The notes under the pieces: model-generated
The model's database searches: none
Told to the model about the DNA's origin: nothing
What the model saw: only the letters and a program-made list of their open reading frames with translations
Source: VRUE01 sp963716735
GTDB taxonomy: Bacteria; Actinomycetota; Thermoleophilia; Solirubrobacterales; 70-9
Assembly: GCA_963716735.1 (NCBI GenBank)
Contig: OY970321.1
Location: forward strand, 1,240,001-1,304,000
Length of the DNA: 64,000 bases
Direction of reading: 5' to 3'
Shown: in pieces, positions 45,447 to 55,068 of the stretch
Layout: each line of letters starts with the position of its first letter
Position numbering within the stretch: position 1 is the stretch's first letter
Position numbers and translations under genes: made by a program

Positions 45447-46700
45447 CTACCCGTTCAGGAGCCCGATTCCACCTCGCAACGGATTGAGGTCGGCGAGCAG
45501 CGCGACCAGGCGGGGCTCGGGCTCTTCGTCGTCGATCACGACCGCCGTGCCCGGCCAGGCGTAGCGCAGGTAGCGAGCGTAGGCCTGACGCGAGCCGAGG
45601 TCGGGCTCGTAGATCCAGGAGCCGGTGTTCCAGTAGCGAGTGCGCGAGTTGCCGCTGGGCTGGACGCAGGCGAGCGGCTGATGGGTATGGGCGAAGACGA
45701 TCTTGTCGCTCTCCTCGCCCCAGCCCAGATTCCCGACCACCTGGGCAAAGGCCTCAAGCGCGTGCTCAGAGGGATCGCTGGGCGAGACGACGCTTGCGGC
45801 GGGATAGGCGGGGCGGGGCCAGGCCGCTTCAGGTGCCGGCTGCTCGCGGCGCTGGCGCTCGGCCTCGGCACGGACGACCGCATCGAAATGCTCCTCACTG
45901 GGGAGCGCTTCGCCGGCAGTGCCGTCGGAACCGCGGTCGCGCAGCTCGGCGGCCAGCCGCTTGGCGCCGCGCAGCGGCAGGCCGAGAGCCGAGCCGAGCC
46001 GCCCCACCCGCTGCACGGCGCGGAGGACGTTCTGCTGCGCGTGGGTCCCGTGCGGCATCTGAGCGGCGATGTAGAGCCACTCGGTGAGCAGGGTGATCAC
46101 CGACTCGTAGTCCTCGATCGTCTTCGGCTGCTCCGGGCCGCCGGTGGCGATCGCCCACAGCGTCCGGGTCAGCAGTCGGTCCCCACGCGAGCCGGCCAGG
46201 CGGGCATGCGGATCGAGGTAGTGGCCGTGCGTGCAGAGCACGCCGGCGAAGCTGTAGGTCGGGTATGCGATCTCGACCTCGACCCCCGGCAGCCGTCGTG
46301 TGAGGAAGGAGCGGAAGAAGCCGGGACCGGGCCGCGTCTCGTCGTCGCTGGAGAGACGGTGGGCCTCGGCGAGGTCAGGCGGCGAGAAGCCGGCGGCGAG
46401 CTGTGCCTCGAGGCGGTTCTCGGCGTCGCGATGGACGAGGTGGTGGTCGTGATTGCCGGCGAGAAAGACGAGTCGCTTGCCGGGCATCTTCTCGGCAATC
46501 AGGCGCAGCAGCCCGTCGGCGGCGTCAACCGCATCGCCGACCGAGCCGAAGAGAAAGTCGAAGAGGTCGCCGAGGAAGATCAGCTCGTCGATCCCCTCCA
46601 GTTGCGGCGCCAGCCGTTCGAGAAAGGGCTCCTCGCGCAGCAGGTCCCGCCCGGTCCAGGCACCGAAGTGCGTGTCGGAGATGACGAGTGCCGCGCTCAA
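45447..46700 (-). CDS. Metallophosphoesterase
   Basis: 417 residues. The calcineurin-like motifs are ISDTHFGAW (D-x-H), IFLGDLFDFLFG (GDxxD), FLAGNHDHH (GNHD), LCTHGHYLDPHAR and VFAHTHQPLA (H-x-H). This is like UDP-2,3-diacylglucosamine hydrolase, but bacteria of this type make no LPS, so the substrate is open. The start must be the TTG at 46700, which overlaps the P450 stop (TTGA), because the codon before it in frame is not a start. Co-translated with the P450. Confidence 0.85.
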   Translation of the reverse strand: MSAALVISDTHFGAWTGRDLLREEPFLERLAPQLEGIDELIFLGDLFDFLFGSVGDAVDAADGLLRLIAEKMPGKRLVFLAGNHDHHLVHRDAENRLEAQLAAGFSPPDLAEAHRLSSDDETRPGPGFFRSFLTRRLPGVEVEIAYPTYSFAGVLCTHGHYLDPHARLAGSRGDRLLTRTLWAIATGGPEQPKTIEDYESVITLLTEWLYIAAQMPHGTHAQQNVLRAVQRVGRLGSALGLPLRGAKRLAAELRDRGSDGTAGEALPSEEHFDAVVRAEAERQRREQPAPEAAWPRPAYPAASVVSPSDPSEHALEAFAQVVGNLGWGEESDKIVFAHTHQPLACVQPSGNSRTRYWNTGSWIYEPDLGSRQAYARYLRYAWPGTAVVIDDEEPEPRLVALLADLNPLRGGIGLLNG

Positions 46701-48142
46701 GCGCGGGACAGTACCCGCATCTTCAAACCGCCCTTCGGCGAGAGGGTCGGCATCTGGCGGACGGTCATCGTGCGACCGGGCAGCGCGTCGAGGCGCAGGC
46801 GCTGCAGCAGCATCGTCGCCACCAGCTTGACCTCGGTCTGGCCGAAGCGCTTGCCGATGCAGATCCGCTGGCCGCCACCAAAGGGGACGTAGGCGCCGCG
46901 CGGCAATGCCGCCTTGCGCTCGCGGGTGAAACGCTCGGGGAAGAACGCCTCCGGCTCGGGGAAGAACGCGGGGATGCGGTGGCTTGCCCAGGAGCAGTAG
47001 TTGACGTAGGCGTCGCGGGGAACGGTGTAGCCGCCGAACTCGAAATCGCGCACGGCGCGGCGGGGGCCGATCCATGCGGGTGGGTAGAGGCGCAGCACCT
47101 CGTCTAGGACCATGTCGAGGTAGGGCATCTCCCGCTCGAGCTGGTCGACCGTCGGCGCGGCCCCACCCAGCACCCGGTCCTGCTCCTCGCAGAGCCGGGC
47201 GACGACGTCGGGATGGCGGGCCAGCTCGTGCATCATGAAGGTCAGGGTCGAGGTCGAGGTGTCATGCCCGGCGAACATCAGGGTCATCACCTGGTCGCGG
47301 ACCTCACGATCGGTGAACGCCTCGCCGGCTTCGCCGCGGGCCCCCAGCAGGAGGCTGAGGATGTCGCGACTGTCGGGATCCGGCGCCGCCCGGCGGCGAG
47401 CGATCTCGCCGAAGACGATCTCGTCCAGGACCTTGCGCGAGGAGATCAGCTTGCGCCATGGCGAGCCCGGACCGCGCAGCAGGCGCAGCGGGTAGTCGAT
47501 GCCGTAAAAGCCAAGCGCGCGCTCGAAGTGCTCGGCCGCGGCCGCACCTTTGCCCGCGCCGTCGGGGTCGAGGCCCAGCAACGCGCGCATCGCGATTCGC
47601 ATCGCCAGGTTGCGCATCCAGTCGTAGAGGTCGAAGACCTCGCCCGGGGGGAGGCCCGCGATCGCTGCCTCGGCCTCCGCTGCCATCGAGTCGATCATCG
47701 AGGTCACCTGTTCGCGGTGGAAGGCGGGCATCATGATCGCCCTCGCCCGGTCGTGGTAGTCGTCGTCGATCGTCAACAGGCCGTCGCCGAGCAACGGGAT
47801 CAGGTCGCCAAAGCTCGACTCGCGCCAGTGGAAGTTCTCCGGGTGGGCGACGGTGATGAAGTGGTTGGCCTCCGGACCCAACATGAACACGACCCGGGTA
47901 TGGAGCAGGCGCATGCTGAAGATCGGTCCGTGCTCTTCGTAGTTGGAGAGCAACAGCGGCAGCGGGTCGTGGGCGATCTGGTGGGTGCGGGCGAGGCTGA
48001 AGTCGCTCGGACCGGGCGGGTACTTGCCCCTCCCCCGCCACTCGGCGCGGATGTCGTCGGCGACCCGCCGCACGGGGTTGTCGGACATCTGCGGCGGCTT
48101 GGCGGCGGGAACTGCGGTCTCGGCGGGCATCGACTCGAACAA
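46697..48142 (-). CDS. Cytochrome P450
   Basis: 481 residues. All landmarks are seen: I-helix FAGHDTSTSTL (AGxDT), K-helix EVLRLYPP (ExxR), and heme loop FGGGQRICIGKRF with the cysteine ligand. There is no membrane anchor. It resembles the long-chain hydroxylase or carotenoid-type P450s of actinobacteria, but the substrate is not known. A redox partner is not encoded next to it. It overlaps the following metallophosphoesterase by four bases, which may mean a shared pathway. A perfect hairpin follows rlmN upstream. Confidence 0.92.
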   Translation of the reverse strand: MFESMPAETAVPAAKPPQMSDNPVRRVADDIRAEWRGRGKYPPGPSDFSLARTHQIAHDPLPLLLSNYEEHGPIFSMRLLHTRVVFMLGPEANHFITVAHPENFHWRESSFGDLIPLLGDGLLTIDDDYHDRARAIMMPAFHREQVTSMIDSMAAEAEAAIAGLPPGEVFDLYDWMRNLAMRIAMRALLGLDPDGAGKGAAAAEHFERALGFYGIDYPLRLLRGPGSPWRKLISSRKVLDEIVFGEIARRRAAPDPDSRDILSLLLGARGEAGEAFTDREVRDQVMTLMFAGHDTSTSTLTFMMHELARHPDVVARLCEEQDRVLGGAAPTVDQLEREMPYLDMVLDEVLRLYPPAWIGPRRAVRDFEFGGYTVPRDAYVNYCSWASHRIPAFFPEPEAFFPERFTRERKAALPRGAYVPFGGGQRICIGKRFGQTEVKLVATMLLQRLRLDALPGRTMTVRQMPTLSPKGGLKMRVLSRA

Positions 48143-48165
48143 TAACTGGCTGGCTGGCCAGTCGC

Positions 48166-48210
48166 CGCGGTCGAGGTTTGGGGCGCTATGCGATCCAAAC
48201 CTCGACCGCG
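48166..48210. terminator. Hairpin between rlmN and the P450 gene
   Basis: CGCGGTCGAGGTTTGG (48166-48181) and its perfect complement CCAAACCTCGACCGCG (48195-48210) form a 16-base stem with a 13-base loop, starting 6 bases after the rlmN stop (48217). It is probably the 3' hairpin of rlmN; no T run is present. Confidence 0.55.
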
Positions 48211-48216
48211 TTGGGT

Positions 48217-49200
<984 letters not shown>

Positions 49201-49210
49201 GCCCCCGAGT

Positions 49211-49705
49211 CTAGGCCGGGGGCTGCTCCGACGACTGCGGCGGTTCAGGCGGCAACGGCTGAGGATTCAGATCGGAGTCCGGCGGCGACTCCTGACCGGG
49301 CAGCGCTTCGGCTTCCTGGCGCCAGATGTCGTTGAGCGAGACCTGGATGTAGGCCCAGAGCGCCGGTGAGAGCAGCAGGTAGAGGATGATCGCGATCCAC
49401 CCGTTGAGCGGCTCCTTGCCGGCGAGACCCGATGCCTGCATGACGCGCTTGGTCCCGCGCCAGTAGGTCACCAGGGGCGGAACGATGATCAGAAAGCCGG
49501 GGACCAGCGCCAGCAGCGAGTTGGTCGGGTTCTGACCCAGGTCGTATCCCTTGGCCTTGCCGTAGTCGCGCAGCTCGCGGTTGATCCGGTACCACCAGAC
49601 GAAGTGGTAGATGCCGAGGGTGATGATCGGCAACAGGGCGGCAGCCCAGGGACTGCGGACCTTCACCTCGTCCTCGGTGCCGCGGATCTTCATTTCATAC
49701 GCCAT
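49211..49705 (-). CDS. DUF4234 membrane protein
   Basis: 164 residues with three to four hydrophobic segments (about 20-38, 65-83, 100-118) and the family's opening KVRSPWAAALLPIITLGIYHFVWWYRINREL. The last 30 residues are Pro/Gln/Ser-rich and probably cytoplasmic or disordered. DUF4234 proteins are actinobacterial and of unknown role. Located between rlmN and the amine-oxidase gene. Confidence 0.85.
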   Translation of the reverse strand: MAYEMKIRGTEDEVKVRSPWAAALLPIITLGIYHFVWWYRINRELRDYGKAKGYDLGQNPTNSLLALVPGFLIIVPPLVTYWRGTKRVMQASGLAGKEPLNGWIAIILYLLLSPALWAYIQVSLNDIWRQEAEALPGQESPPDSDLNPQPLPPEPPQSSEQPPA

Positions 49706-49794
49706 GCAGGGAGCTCCATTCTGGTGGAGGAAGAGACAGGGGTAGAACGACCCTAACCGACCTCAACCGCGCTGACCAGTCGACTCATGATTCG

Positions 49795-51150
49795 CTAGGC
49801 GGCGAGAACCTCAGCCGCGACACGCTCGCCGGCCTGAAGGGCACCCTCCATGTAGCCACTCCAAATCGTCGCGGTCTCGGTGCCGGCCCAGTGGACACGT
49901 CCGGTGGGCTCGCGCAGGGTCGGGCCACTGGCCGTCCAGCCGCCCGGGCCGAAGTTCGAGGTCGGGCCGCCGCCCGACCACTGCTCCTCGGCCCAGGTCT
50001 GTTCGGCGTAGTCGAGCGGCTGACCGGCCCGAGAGCCAAAGAGCCGCTCGAAGCAGGCGAGAACCGGGGCGCGTCGCTCTGCCGCCGGCATCGCCGCCAG
50101 CTCGCGCGCCTCGGGACCGCCGACGAAGCCGAGCAGGACCCCGGCCGAGCCGTCGCGGGGCGAGCTGTCGAAGGTGAGGGTTACCGGGCCGGCGTCGGTG
50201 ACCGACTCGCCGCTGAACCCGTCGGCGCGCCAGAACGGCTCCTCATACAAGGCCATGCACTTGGTCAGGGCGCCGGGCCGCAGGCGCTCGGCGAGCTGCG
50301 GCCGCCCTGGAGGCAGGGGATCGAGCTCGATCTGAGCGGCGATTGCGGGAGGAACGGCGACAATCGCCCGCTCCGCCTCGACCTCGATCCCATCGGCACC
50401 GATCCGAACCACACCCCCGCTCTGTGAGATCCGCCTGACCGGCGCGCCGAGTCGTACCCGGTCGCCAAGCGACTCGGCGAGACCCAGCGGCAGCAACTGT
50501 GCGCCGCCGTCGAGGCGGTCCTGCTGGGCGCCGCCCTCGGTATCGATCAGCTTGTCGAAGCTGCCCGCGGCGGCGACGTAGAAGAGAACGTGGAGCATCG
50601 AGAGCTCCTCCGGCCCGGTCCCCCACACCGTGCGTCCGGCGAGGCCGATCAGCTCGCGGGCGATCTCGGTGCGCACGTTTCGCTCGCACCACTCGGCGAG
50701 CGTTTCCCGGTCAAACGCCGCCGCCCGCTCCGCCGCCCAGGGCTCGTCGGCGCCGACCTCCCGGGCCATCCGATCGATGCGGCGGCGGGCGACGAAGACG
50801 TCCCAGAGGACGCGCGGCCCGAGGCGCGGGATCGTGCCGCGGTAACGGCGCCGCTTGCCCGCGACGTCGAGCAGGTTCCGCCCGGCGCCGTGCTGAGGGA
50901 AGATCTCGATGCTCAGCTCGCCGGCGAGCCGCTGTACCCGCACGTGGTCCGAGCCGACCCATTGGCCACCGACGTCGACGGTCACCCCGTCACCCAGGCT
51001 CGCGTTCAGCAACCGTCCCCCGACCCGCTCACGCGCCTCGAGCACGACCACCTCTCGGCCAGCGTCGGCAAGCGCCCGTGCCGCCCGCAACCCGGAAAGA
51101 CCGGCGCCGATAACAGCGACGTCTACCGAGATGTCGGCGCCCTCAGCCAT
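49795..51150 (-). CDS. FAD-dependent amine oxidase/flavin-containing oxidoreductase
   Basis: 451 residues. The Rossmann FAD motif is VDVAVIGAGLSGLRAARALA and the second is EARERVGGRL, followed by the family's DVGGQWVG, and a C-terminal motif VHWAGTETATIWSGYMEGAL that binds FAD. This is the monoamine-oxidase group. It could act on amines, carotenoids or amino acids; the substrate is unknown. I start at ATG 51150. Its 5' end overlaps the 3' end of the YdeI-type gene by 8 bases. Confidence 0.88.
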   Translation of the reverse strand: MAEGADISVDVAVIGAGLSGLRAARALADAGREVVVLEARERVGGRLLNASLGDGVTVDVGGQWVGSDHVRVQRLAGELSIEIFPQHGAGRNLLDVAGKRRRYRGTIPRLGPRVLWDVFVARRRIDRMAREVGADEPWAAERAAAFDRETLAEWCERNVRTEIARELIGLAGRTVWGTGPEELSMLHVLFYVAAAGSFDKLIDTEGGAQQDRLDGGAQLLPLGLAESLGDRVRLGAPVRRISQSGGVVRIGADGIEVEAERAIVAVPPAIAAQIELDPLPPGRPQLAERLRPGALTKCMALYEEPFWRADGFSGESVTDAGPVTLTFDSSPRDGSAGVLLGFVGGPEARELAAMPAAERRAPVLACFERLFGSRAGQPLDYAEQTWAEEQWSGGGPTSNFGPGGWTASGPTLREPTGRVHWAGTETATIWSGYMEGALQAGERVAAEVLAA

Positions 51151-51727
51151 GGATCTTCTCCCCTCGCTCCAGCATCTCGACGAACTTTTGCAGGCGCCGC
51201 TCGCGCGTCTCCGGCTTCTTCGCCTCCCCGAGCCGATAGACGATCGCGTAGCGGTTGGCGCCATCGAGGGTCGCGAAGAACTCGCGTGCCGCCGGCCGGG
51301 CGTCAAGCTCCCGCTGCAGGTCGGCGGGAACCTCGGCGGTGCGCTGGCCCTCGTAGGCGGCGTCCCAGCGACCGTCTGCCTTGGCCGCCTCGACCTCTGC
51401 CAGCCCGGCCGGTCGCATGCGGCCCGACTCGATCAACCCTTCCGCCTTCTCACGGTTGATCCGCGACCAGCGGCCCCGCGGGCGCCGCGGGGTGAAGCGC
51501 TGCAGGAAGCACTTCTCATCGAAAGCCCGCTTCTGGCTGTCGATCCAGCCGAAGCGGAGTGCGACCTCGAGTGCCTCCGTGTAGTTGACGCTCTTCACGC
51601 CGGAGTCCTTCTTGGCGATCTTCAGCCAGACTCCGTCGGCGCCAGCGTTCTCCTCCAGCCAGGCCTCGAACTCGGCGGCGTCGCCGAAGAGGACGATCGG
51701 CAGCTCATCGGGCATCGACTTCGCCAT
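51143..51727 (-). CDS. YdeI/OmpD-associated family protein
   Basis: 194 residues. The family core is PIVLFGDAAEFEAWLEENAG, VWLKIAKKDSG, TYTEALEVALRFGWID-like and DEKCFLQRFTPRRPRGRWS, then a C-terminal helical part (LDGANRYAIVYRLGEAKKPETR). The family is common in actinobacteria and Bacteroidetes; its role is unknown. Overlaps the amine oxidase gene, so they are translated together. It is convergent with nothing and divergent from the SnoaL-like gene. Confidence 0.85.
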   Translation of the reverse strand: MAKSMPDELPIVLFGDAAEFEAWLEENAGADGVWLKIAKKDSGVKSVNYTEALEVALRFGWIDSQKRAFDEKCFLQRFTPRRPRGRWSRINREKAEGLIESGRMRPAGLAEVEAAKADGRWDAAYEGQRTAEVPADLQRELDARPAAREFFATLDGANRYAIVYRLGEAKKPETRERRLQKFVEMLERGEKIHG

Positions 51728-51765
51728 CTGTCGATTCTCACACGCCAGACGGCTAAGGTGAGCAC

Positions 51766-52203
51766 GTGAGCGACGCCGACTCCGTCGACAACCTCACCGA
51801 GGCGATCGGGCGCTACAACGACGCCTGGAACGCGCAGGACCTCGACGCGATCATGGCGATGCACGCGCCCGACATGGTCTTCGCCAATCACACCGCCGGC
51901 GAGTCGGCGACGGGCGAGGAGGACGTGCGCGAGCACATCGCCTCGATCTTCACCACCTGGTCGGACCTGAAGTTCGAGACGCGGCGGCTCTATGTGCGCG
52001 AGGGCCTGGTCGTGCAGGAGTGGACCGCGAGCGCGACCCATTCCAACGTCATGCGCCGTGGCGACCTCGAAGCGGCGCCGACCGGGCGCACGATCTCCTG
52101 GGATGGGATCGACTCGATCCCCTTCGAGAACGGCCTGGTCAAGCGCAAGGACGTCTACTCGGACTCGGTCTCGATCCTGCGCCAGGTAGGCCTGCTCGAC
52201 TGA
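51766..52203 (+). CDS. SnoaL/NTF2-like domain protein
   Basis: 145 residues, GTG start. It has the NTF2-like pattern: an N-terminal helix (AIGRYNDAWNAQDLDAIMAMH), ADMVFANH-type strand, a helix (EEDVREHIASIFTTWSDL), and a long curved sheet (LYVREGLVVQEWTAS, DGIDSIPFENGLV). Members are isomerases, cyclases or binding proteins. No catalytic pair is clear. It ends before a strong bidirectional hairpin. Confidence 0.8.
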   Translation: MSDADSVDNLTEAIGRYNDAWNAQDLDAIMAMHAPDMVFANHTAGESATGEEDVREHIASIFTTWSDLKFETRRLYVREGLVVQEWTASATHSNVMRRGDLEAAPTGRTISWDGIDSIPFENGLVKRKDVYSDSVSILRQVGLLD

Positions 52204-52219
52204 ACCCCAAACTCCTCGC

Positions 52220-52258
52220 GTGTGCAGTTGACATTGCCATGCAATGTCAACTGCACAC
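52220..52258. terminator. Bidirectional hairpin between convergent genes
   Basis: GTGTGCAGTTGACATTGC pairs perfectly with GCAATGTCAACTGCACAC around a CAT loop: 18-base stem, 3-base loop. It lies 17 bases after the SnoaL-like stop and overlaps nothing of the convergent LLM gene (stop at 52259). No T run; the stem is long enough to work as 3' end or protein site. Confidence 0.65.
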
Positions 52259-53104
52259 TCAAAGGCCGGCGGCGTCGGCTAGGAGGTCGACCTGGGCAGG
52301 GTCGGCGGAGCTGGGGCAGAAGACCAGCTCGTCGCAGCCGAGCTCCTCGTAGGCGGCGACGTACCCGGCGACCGTCTCGGCGTCCTTGGCGGCGCTGTCG
52401 CCGATCATCCTGGCGATGTCCTCGCCGAGCCAGGCGTAGTAATCCATCAGGCCGTCGCGCACGTCCTCCTCCGCGCGCTCGCCTAGCGAGAAGTAGGCGA
52501 GCGCCATGATGTGGGGCTCGTCCTCGCGACCGGCCTCGCGCCAGGCCGCCCTCGCCTTCTCGGCCCCCTCGCGAGCCTGGTCGGGGCCGGAGCCGGCGGC
52601 GATCCAGCCATCGCCGAGGCGGGCGGCGCGGGCGTAGGCGGCGTCGGCGTGACCGCCGACGATCAGGCGGGGCGCGCCCGCGATGGTCGGTCCGACCTCT
52701 TCCCCGGCCCAGATCTCCTTCATCTCCTCCAGCATCGCGTCGAGGCGCTTGCCGCGACCGCGCAGCTCTATCCCGCTCGCTTCGTAGTCGTCGTCGCGGG
52801 CGCCGAGGCCGATGCCGAGGGTGAGGCGGCCGGCGGAGAGGGCGTTGACGCTGCGGGCCTGCTTGGCCAACTCGACCGTGTTGGTTCGCAGCGGCGCCAG
52901 CAGGACGGTCGTCGAGAGTCCGATCCGCTCGGTGACCGCGGCGGCCGCCGCCAGCGCGACCAGCGGCTCGTAGTTGTCGTAGACAATGCGGTCGATCGTC
53001 CCCAGCGTGGAGAAGCCCCGGGCCTCCGCCCGCCGCGCCCACTCAGTCATCTGCGCCCCCGTGGCGCCGGGTACGGCGTTCGGAAGTGCGACCCCTACGT
53101 CCAT
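52259..53104 (-). CDS. Luciferase-like (LLM class) F420- or FMN-dependent oxidoreductase
   Basis: 281 residues, TIM-barrel. It starts DVGVALPNAVPGATGAQ, with TLGTIDRIVYDNYEP and TTVLLAPLRTN near the cofactor, GRLTLGIGLGARDDDYEA, PRLIVGGHADAA and ARLGDGWI. This is the bacterial luciferase-like family that in actinobacteria mostly uses F420. Substrate unknown. Its start is one base after the glpX stop, so it shares the glpX transcript. Confidence 0.82.
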   Translation of the reverse strand: MDVGVALPNAVPGATGAQMTEWARRAEARGFSTLGTIDRIVYDNYEPLVALAAAAAVTERIGLSTTVLLAPLRTNTVELAKQARSVNALSAGRLTLGIGLGARDDDYEASGIELRGRGKRLDAMLEEMKEIWAGEEVGPTIAGAPRLIVGGHADAAYARAARLGDGWIAAGSGPDQAREGAEKARAAWREAGREDEPHIMALAYFSLGERAEEDVRDGLMDYYAWLGEDIARMIGDSAAKDAETVAGYVAAYEELGCDELVFCPSSADPAQVDLLADAAGL

Positions 53105-53105
53105 C

Positions 53106-54104
53106 TCAGCCGTAGCGCTCGCCGATGACGGCGCGCAACTTCGAGCGGTCGTGACGGGCGTGCACGCGGCGCACCGTGCCCGAGCGCGAGCGCATCACCA
53201 GCGATTCGGTGCTTGCGCCGGCGCCGCGGTAGCGGACGCCCTGGAGGACGTCGCCGTCGGTGACGCCACTGGCGGAGAAGAAGACGTCGTCGCCGGAGCA
53301 GAGGTCGTCGGCGGTGAGGATCTGGTCGAGGTCGTAGCCGGCGTTGACCGCTGCGCCGCGCTCCTCGTCGTTGCGCGGCCAGAGGCGGCCGAGCAGCTGA
53401 CCGCCCATCGACTTCAGCGCCGCGGCGGAGAGGACCCCCTCGGGCGTGCCGCCGATCCCCCAGAGCAGGTCGACCGGGGAGCGATCGCTGACCGCGAGCA
53501 GGGCGGCGGAGACGTCGCCGTCGGTGATCAGGCGGATGCGGCCGCCCGCATCGCGCACCTCTTTCATCGCCTCCTCGTGGCGCGGCCGGTCGAGCATGAC
53601 CACGGTCACGTCGCCGACGCTCCCCCCCTTGCGCTCGGCGATCAGCTTCAGCGTCTCCGGCAGCGGCCGGTCGAGGTCGAGCAGGTCGGCGATTTCCTCG
53701 CCACCGGCCATCTTTTCCATGTAGACGCAGGGGCCGGGATCGAACATCGTGCCGCGCTCGGCGAGGGCGATCACGGCAAGCGCGCTGGGCATGCCGAGGG
53801 CGCATAGGCGGGTCCCCTCGAGCGGATCGACGGCGATGTCGACCACGGGCGGGCTGCCGTCGCCGATCTGCTCGCCGTTGTAGAGCATCGGCGCCTCGTC
53901 CTTCTCCCCCTCGCCGATCACGACGATGCCGTCCATCGAGACCGAATCGAGGACGAAGCGCATCGCGTCGACCGCCGCCTGGTCGGCGGCGATCTTGTCG
54001 CCGCGCCCTACCCAGCGAGCGGCTGCCAAGGCCGCCGCCTCGGTCACCCGCACGAGCTCCAGCGCGAGGTTGCGGTCTGGCTTTTGGGGCGAGGTCTCGC
54101 TCAT
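53106..54104 (-). CDS. glpX: Class II fructose-1,6-bisphosphatase
   Basis: 332 residues. The GlpX motifs are DKIAADQAAVDAMR, GIVVIGEGEKDEAPML, DIAVDPLEGTRL (metal), GTMFDPGPCVYMEKM and DLLWGIGGTPEGVLSAAAL. It removes the 1-phosphate from fructose 1,6-bisphosphate in gluconeogenesis and is the only class in most actinobacteria. Its length is typical. It is divergent from a second LLM gene with 27 bases between. Confidence 0.96.
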   Translation of the reverse strand: MSETSPQKPDRNLALELVRVTEAAALAAARWVGRGDKIAADQAAVDAMRFVLDSVSMDGIVVIGEGEKDEAPMLYNGEQIGDGSPPVVDIAVDPLEGTRLCALGMPSALAVIALAERGTMFDPGPCVYMEKMAGGEEIADLLDLDRPLPETLKLIAERKGGSVGDVTVVMLDRPRHEEAMKEVRDAGGRIRLITDGDVSAALLAVSDRSPVDLLWGIGGTPEGVLSAAALKSMGGQLLGRLWPRNDEERGAAVNAGYDLDQILTADDLCSGDDVFFSASGVTDGDVLQGVRYRGAGASTESLVMRSRSGTVRRVHARHDRSKLRAVIGERYG

Positions 54105-54131
54105 CGAGCCAGCACCCTATAAGGTCGCCGC

Positions 54132-55064
54132 ATGGCTCAAAGGTGGGGACTTACGTTGCCGCTGCCGGGCACGCCGCTGGCCGATCACGAAGAGCACGTG
54201 GTGCGCGCCGAGGCGGTCGGCTACACGGACCTCTGGAGCGGCGAGACCAACGGGCCAGACGGCTTCACGCCGTTGGCGCTGAGCGCCGCGTGGACCGAGC
54301 GGGCACGGCTGGGGACCGGCATCGTAGGCGTCTTTCAGCGCGGTCCGGCACTGCTGGCGCAGGAGGCGGCGGCACTGGCCGACGCCTCGGGCGGGCGTTT
54401 CGTGCTCGGCATCGGCTCCTCCTCGGACCGTATCGTCGAAGGCTGGAACGGGATCCCCTTCGAGCGGCCGCTGAGCAAGGTGCGCGAGACCTTGGAGTTC
54501 CTCCGCGTGGCCCTCGACGGCGAGCGCACCGCGAGCGGCTTCAAGCTGGAGACGGCACCGGCCGAGCGGGTGCCGATCGTGCTCGCGGCGCTGCGCGGAA
54601 AGATGCTCGACCTTGCCGTGGAGCACGGCGACGGAGCGTTCACCAACTTCCTCCCGCTCGGTGGCCTGCCCAAGGTGACCGCCCAGCTCGAGGGCGCCCC
54701 GGAGGGCTTCGAGCTGCTCTGTCGCTTCTTCTGCCTGCCGGGCGAGCGCGAGGCGGTCGAGCCACTGGCCCGCTTCATGTTCTCCTCCTACATCACGGTC
54801 CCCGTCTACGCCGCCTTCTACCGCTGGCTCGGCTACGGCGAGCAGATCGACGCGATGGTCGCCGCCTGGGAGGCCGGCGACCGCCAGGGCGCGGCGGCCG
54901 CTGCCCCCTGGGAGCTGATCGAGGACATGTTCATCTTCGGCTCGCCGCAACAGATGCGCGAGCGCCTCGACGCCTTCGTCGACGGCGGCGTCACCCTGCC
55001 GATCCTCACCCCGATCGTCACCCCGGACAAGCTGGGCGAGACGATCGAGTCCCTGGCCCCGTAG
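54132..55064 (+). CDS. LLM class flavin-dependent oxidoreductase
   Basis: 310 residues. It has GLTLPLPGTPLADHEEHVVRAEAVGYTDLWSGET, TGIVGVFQRGPALLAQEAAAL, GRFVLGIGSSSDRIVE and VPIVLAALRGKML, the F420-dependent luciferase-like layout. Cofactor and substrate are not shown by the sequence. It ends 4 bases before the convergent HipA gene; it is more distant from the LLM of the minus strand than that one is from typical members. Confidence 0.82.
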   Translation: MAQRWGLTLPLPGTPLADHEEHVVRAEAVGYTDLWSGETNGPDGFTPLALSAAWTERARLGTGIVGVFQRGPALLAQEAAALADASGGRFVLGIGSSSDRIVEGWNGIPFERPLSKVRETLEFLRVALDGERTASGFKLETAPAERVPIVLAALRGKMLDLAVEHGDGAFTNFLPLGGLPKVTAQLEGAPEGFELLCRFFCLPGEREAVEPLARFMFSSYITVPVYAAFYRWLGYGEQIDAMVAAWEAGDRQGAAAAAPWELIEDMFIFGSPQQMRERLDAFVDGGVTLPILTPIVTPDKLGETIESLAP

Positions 55065-55068
55065 GGCC

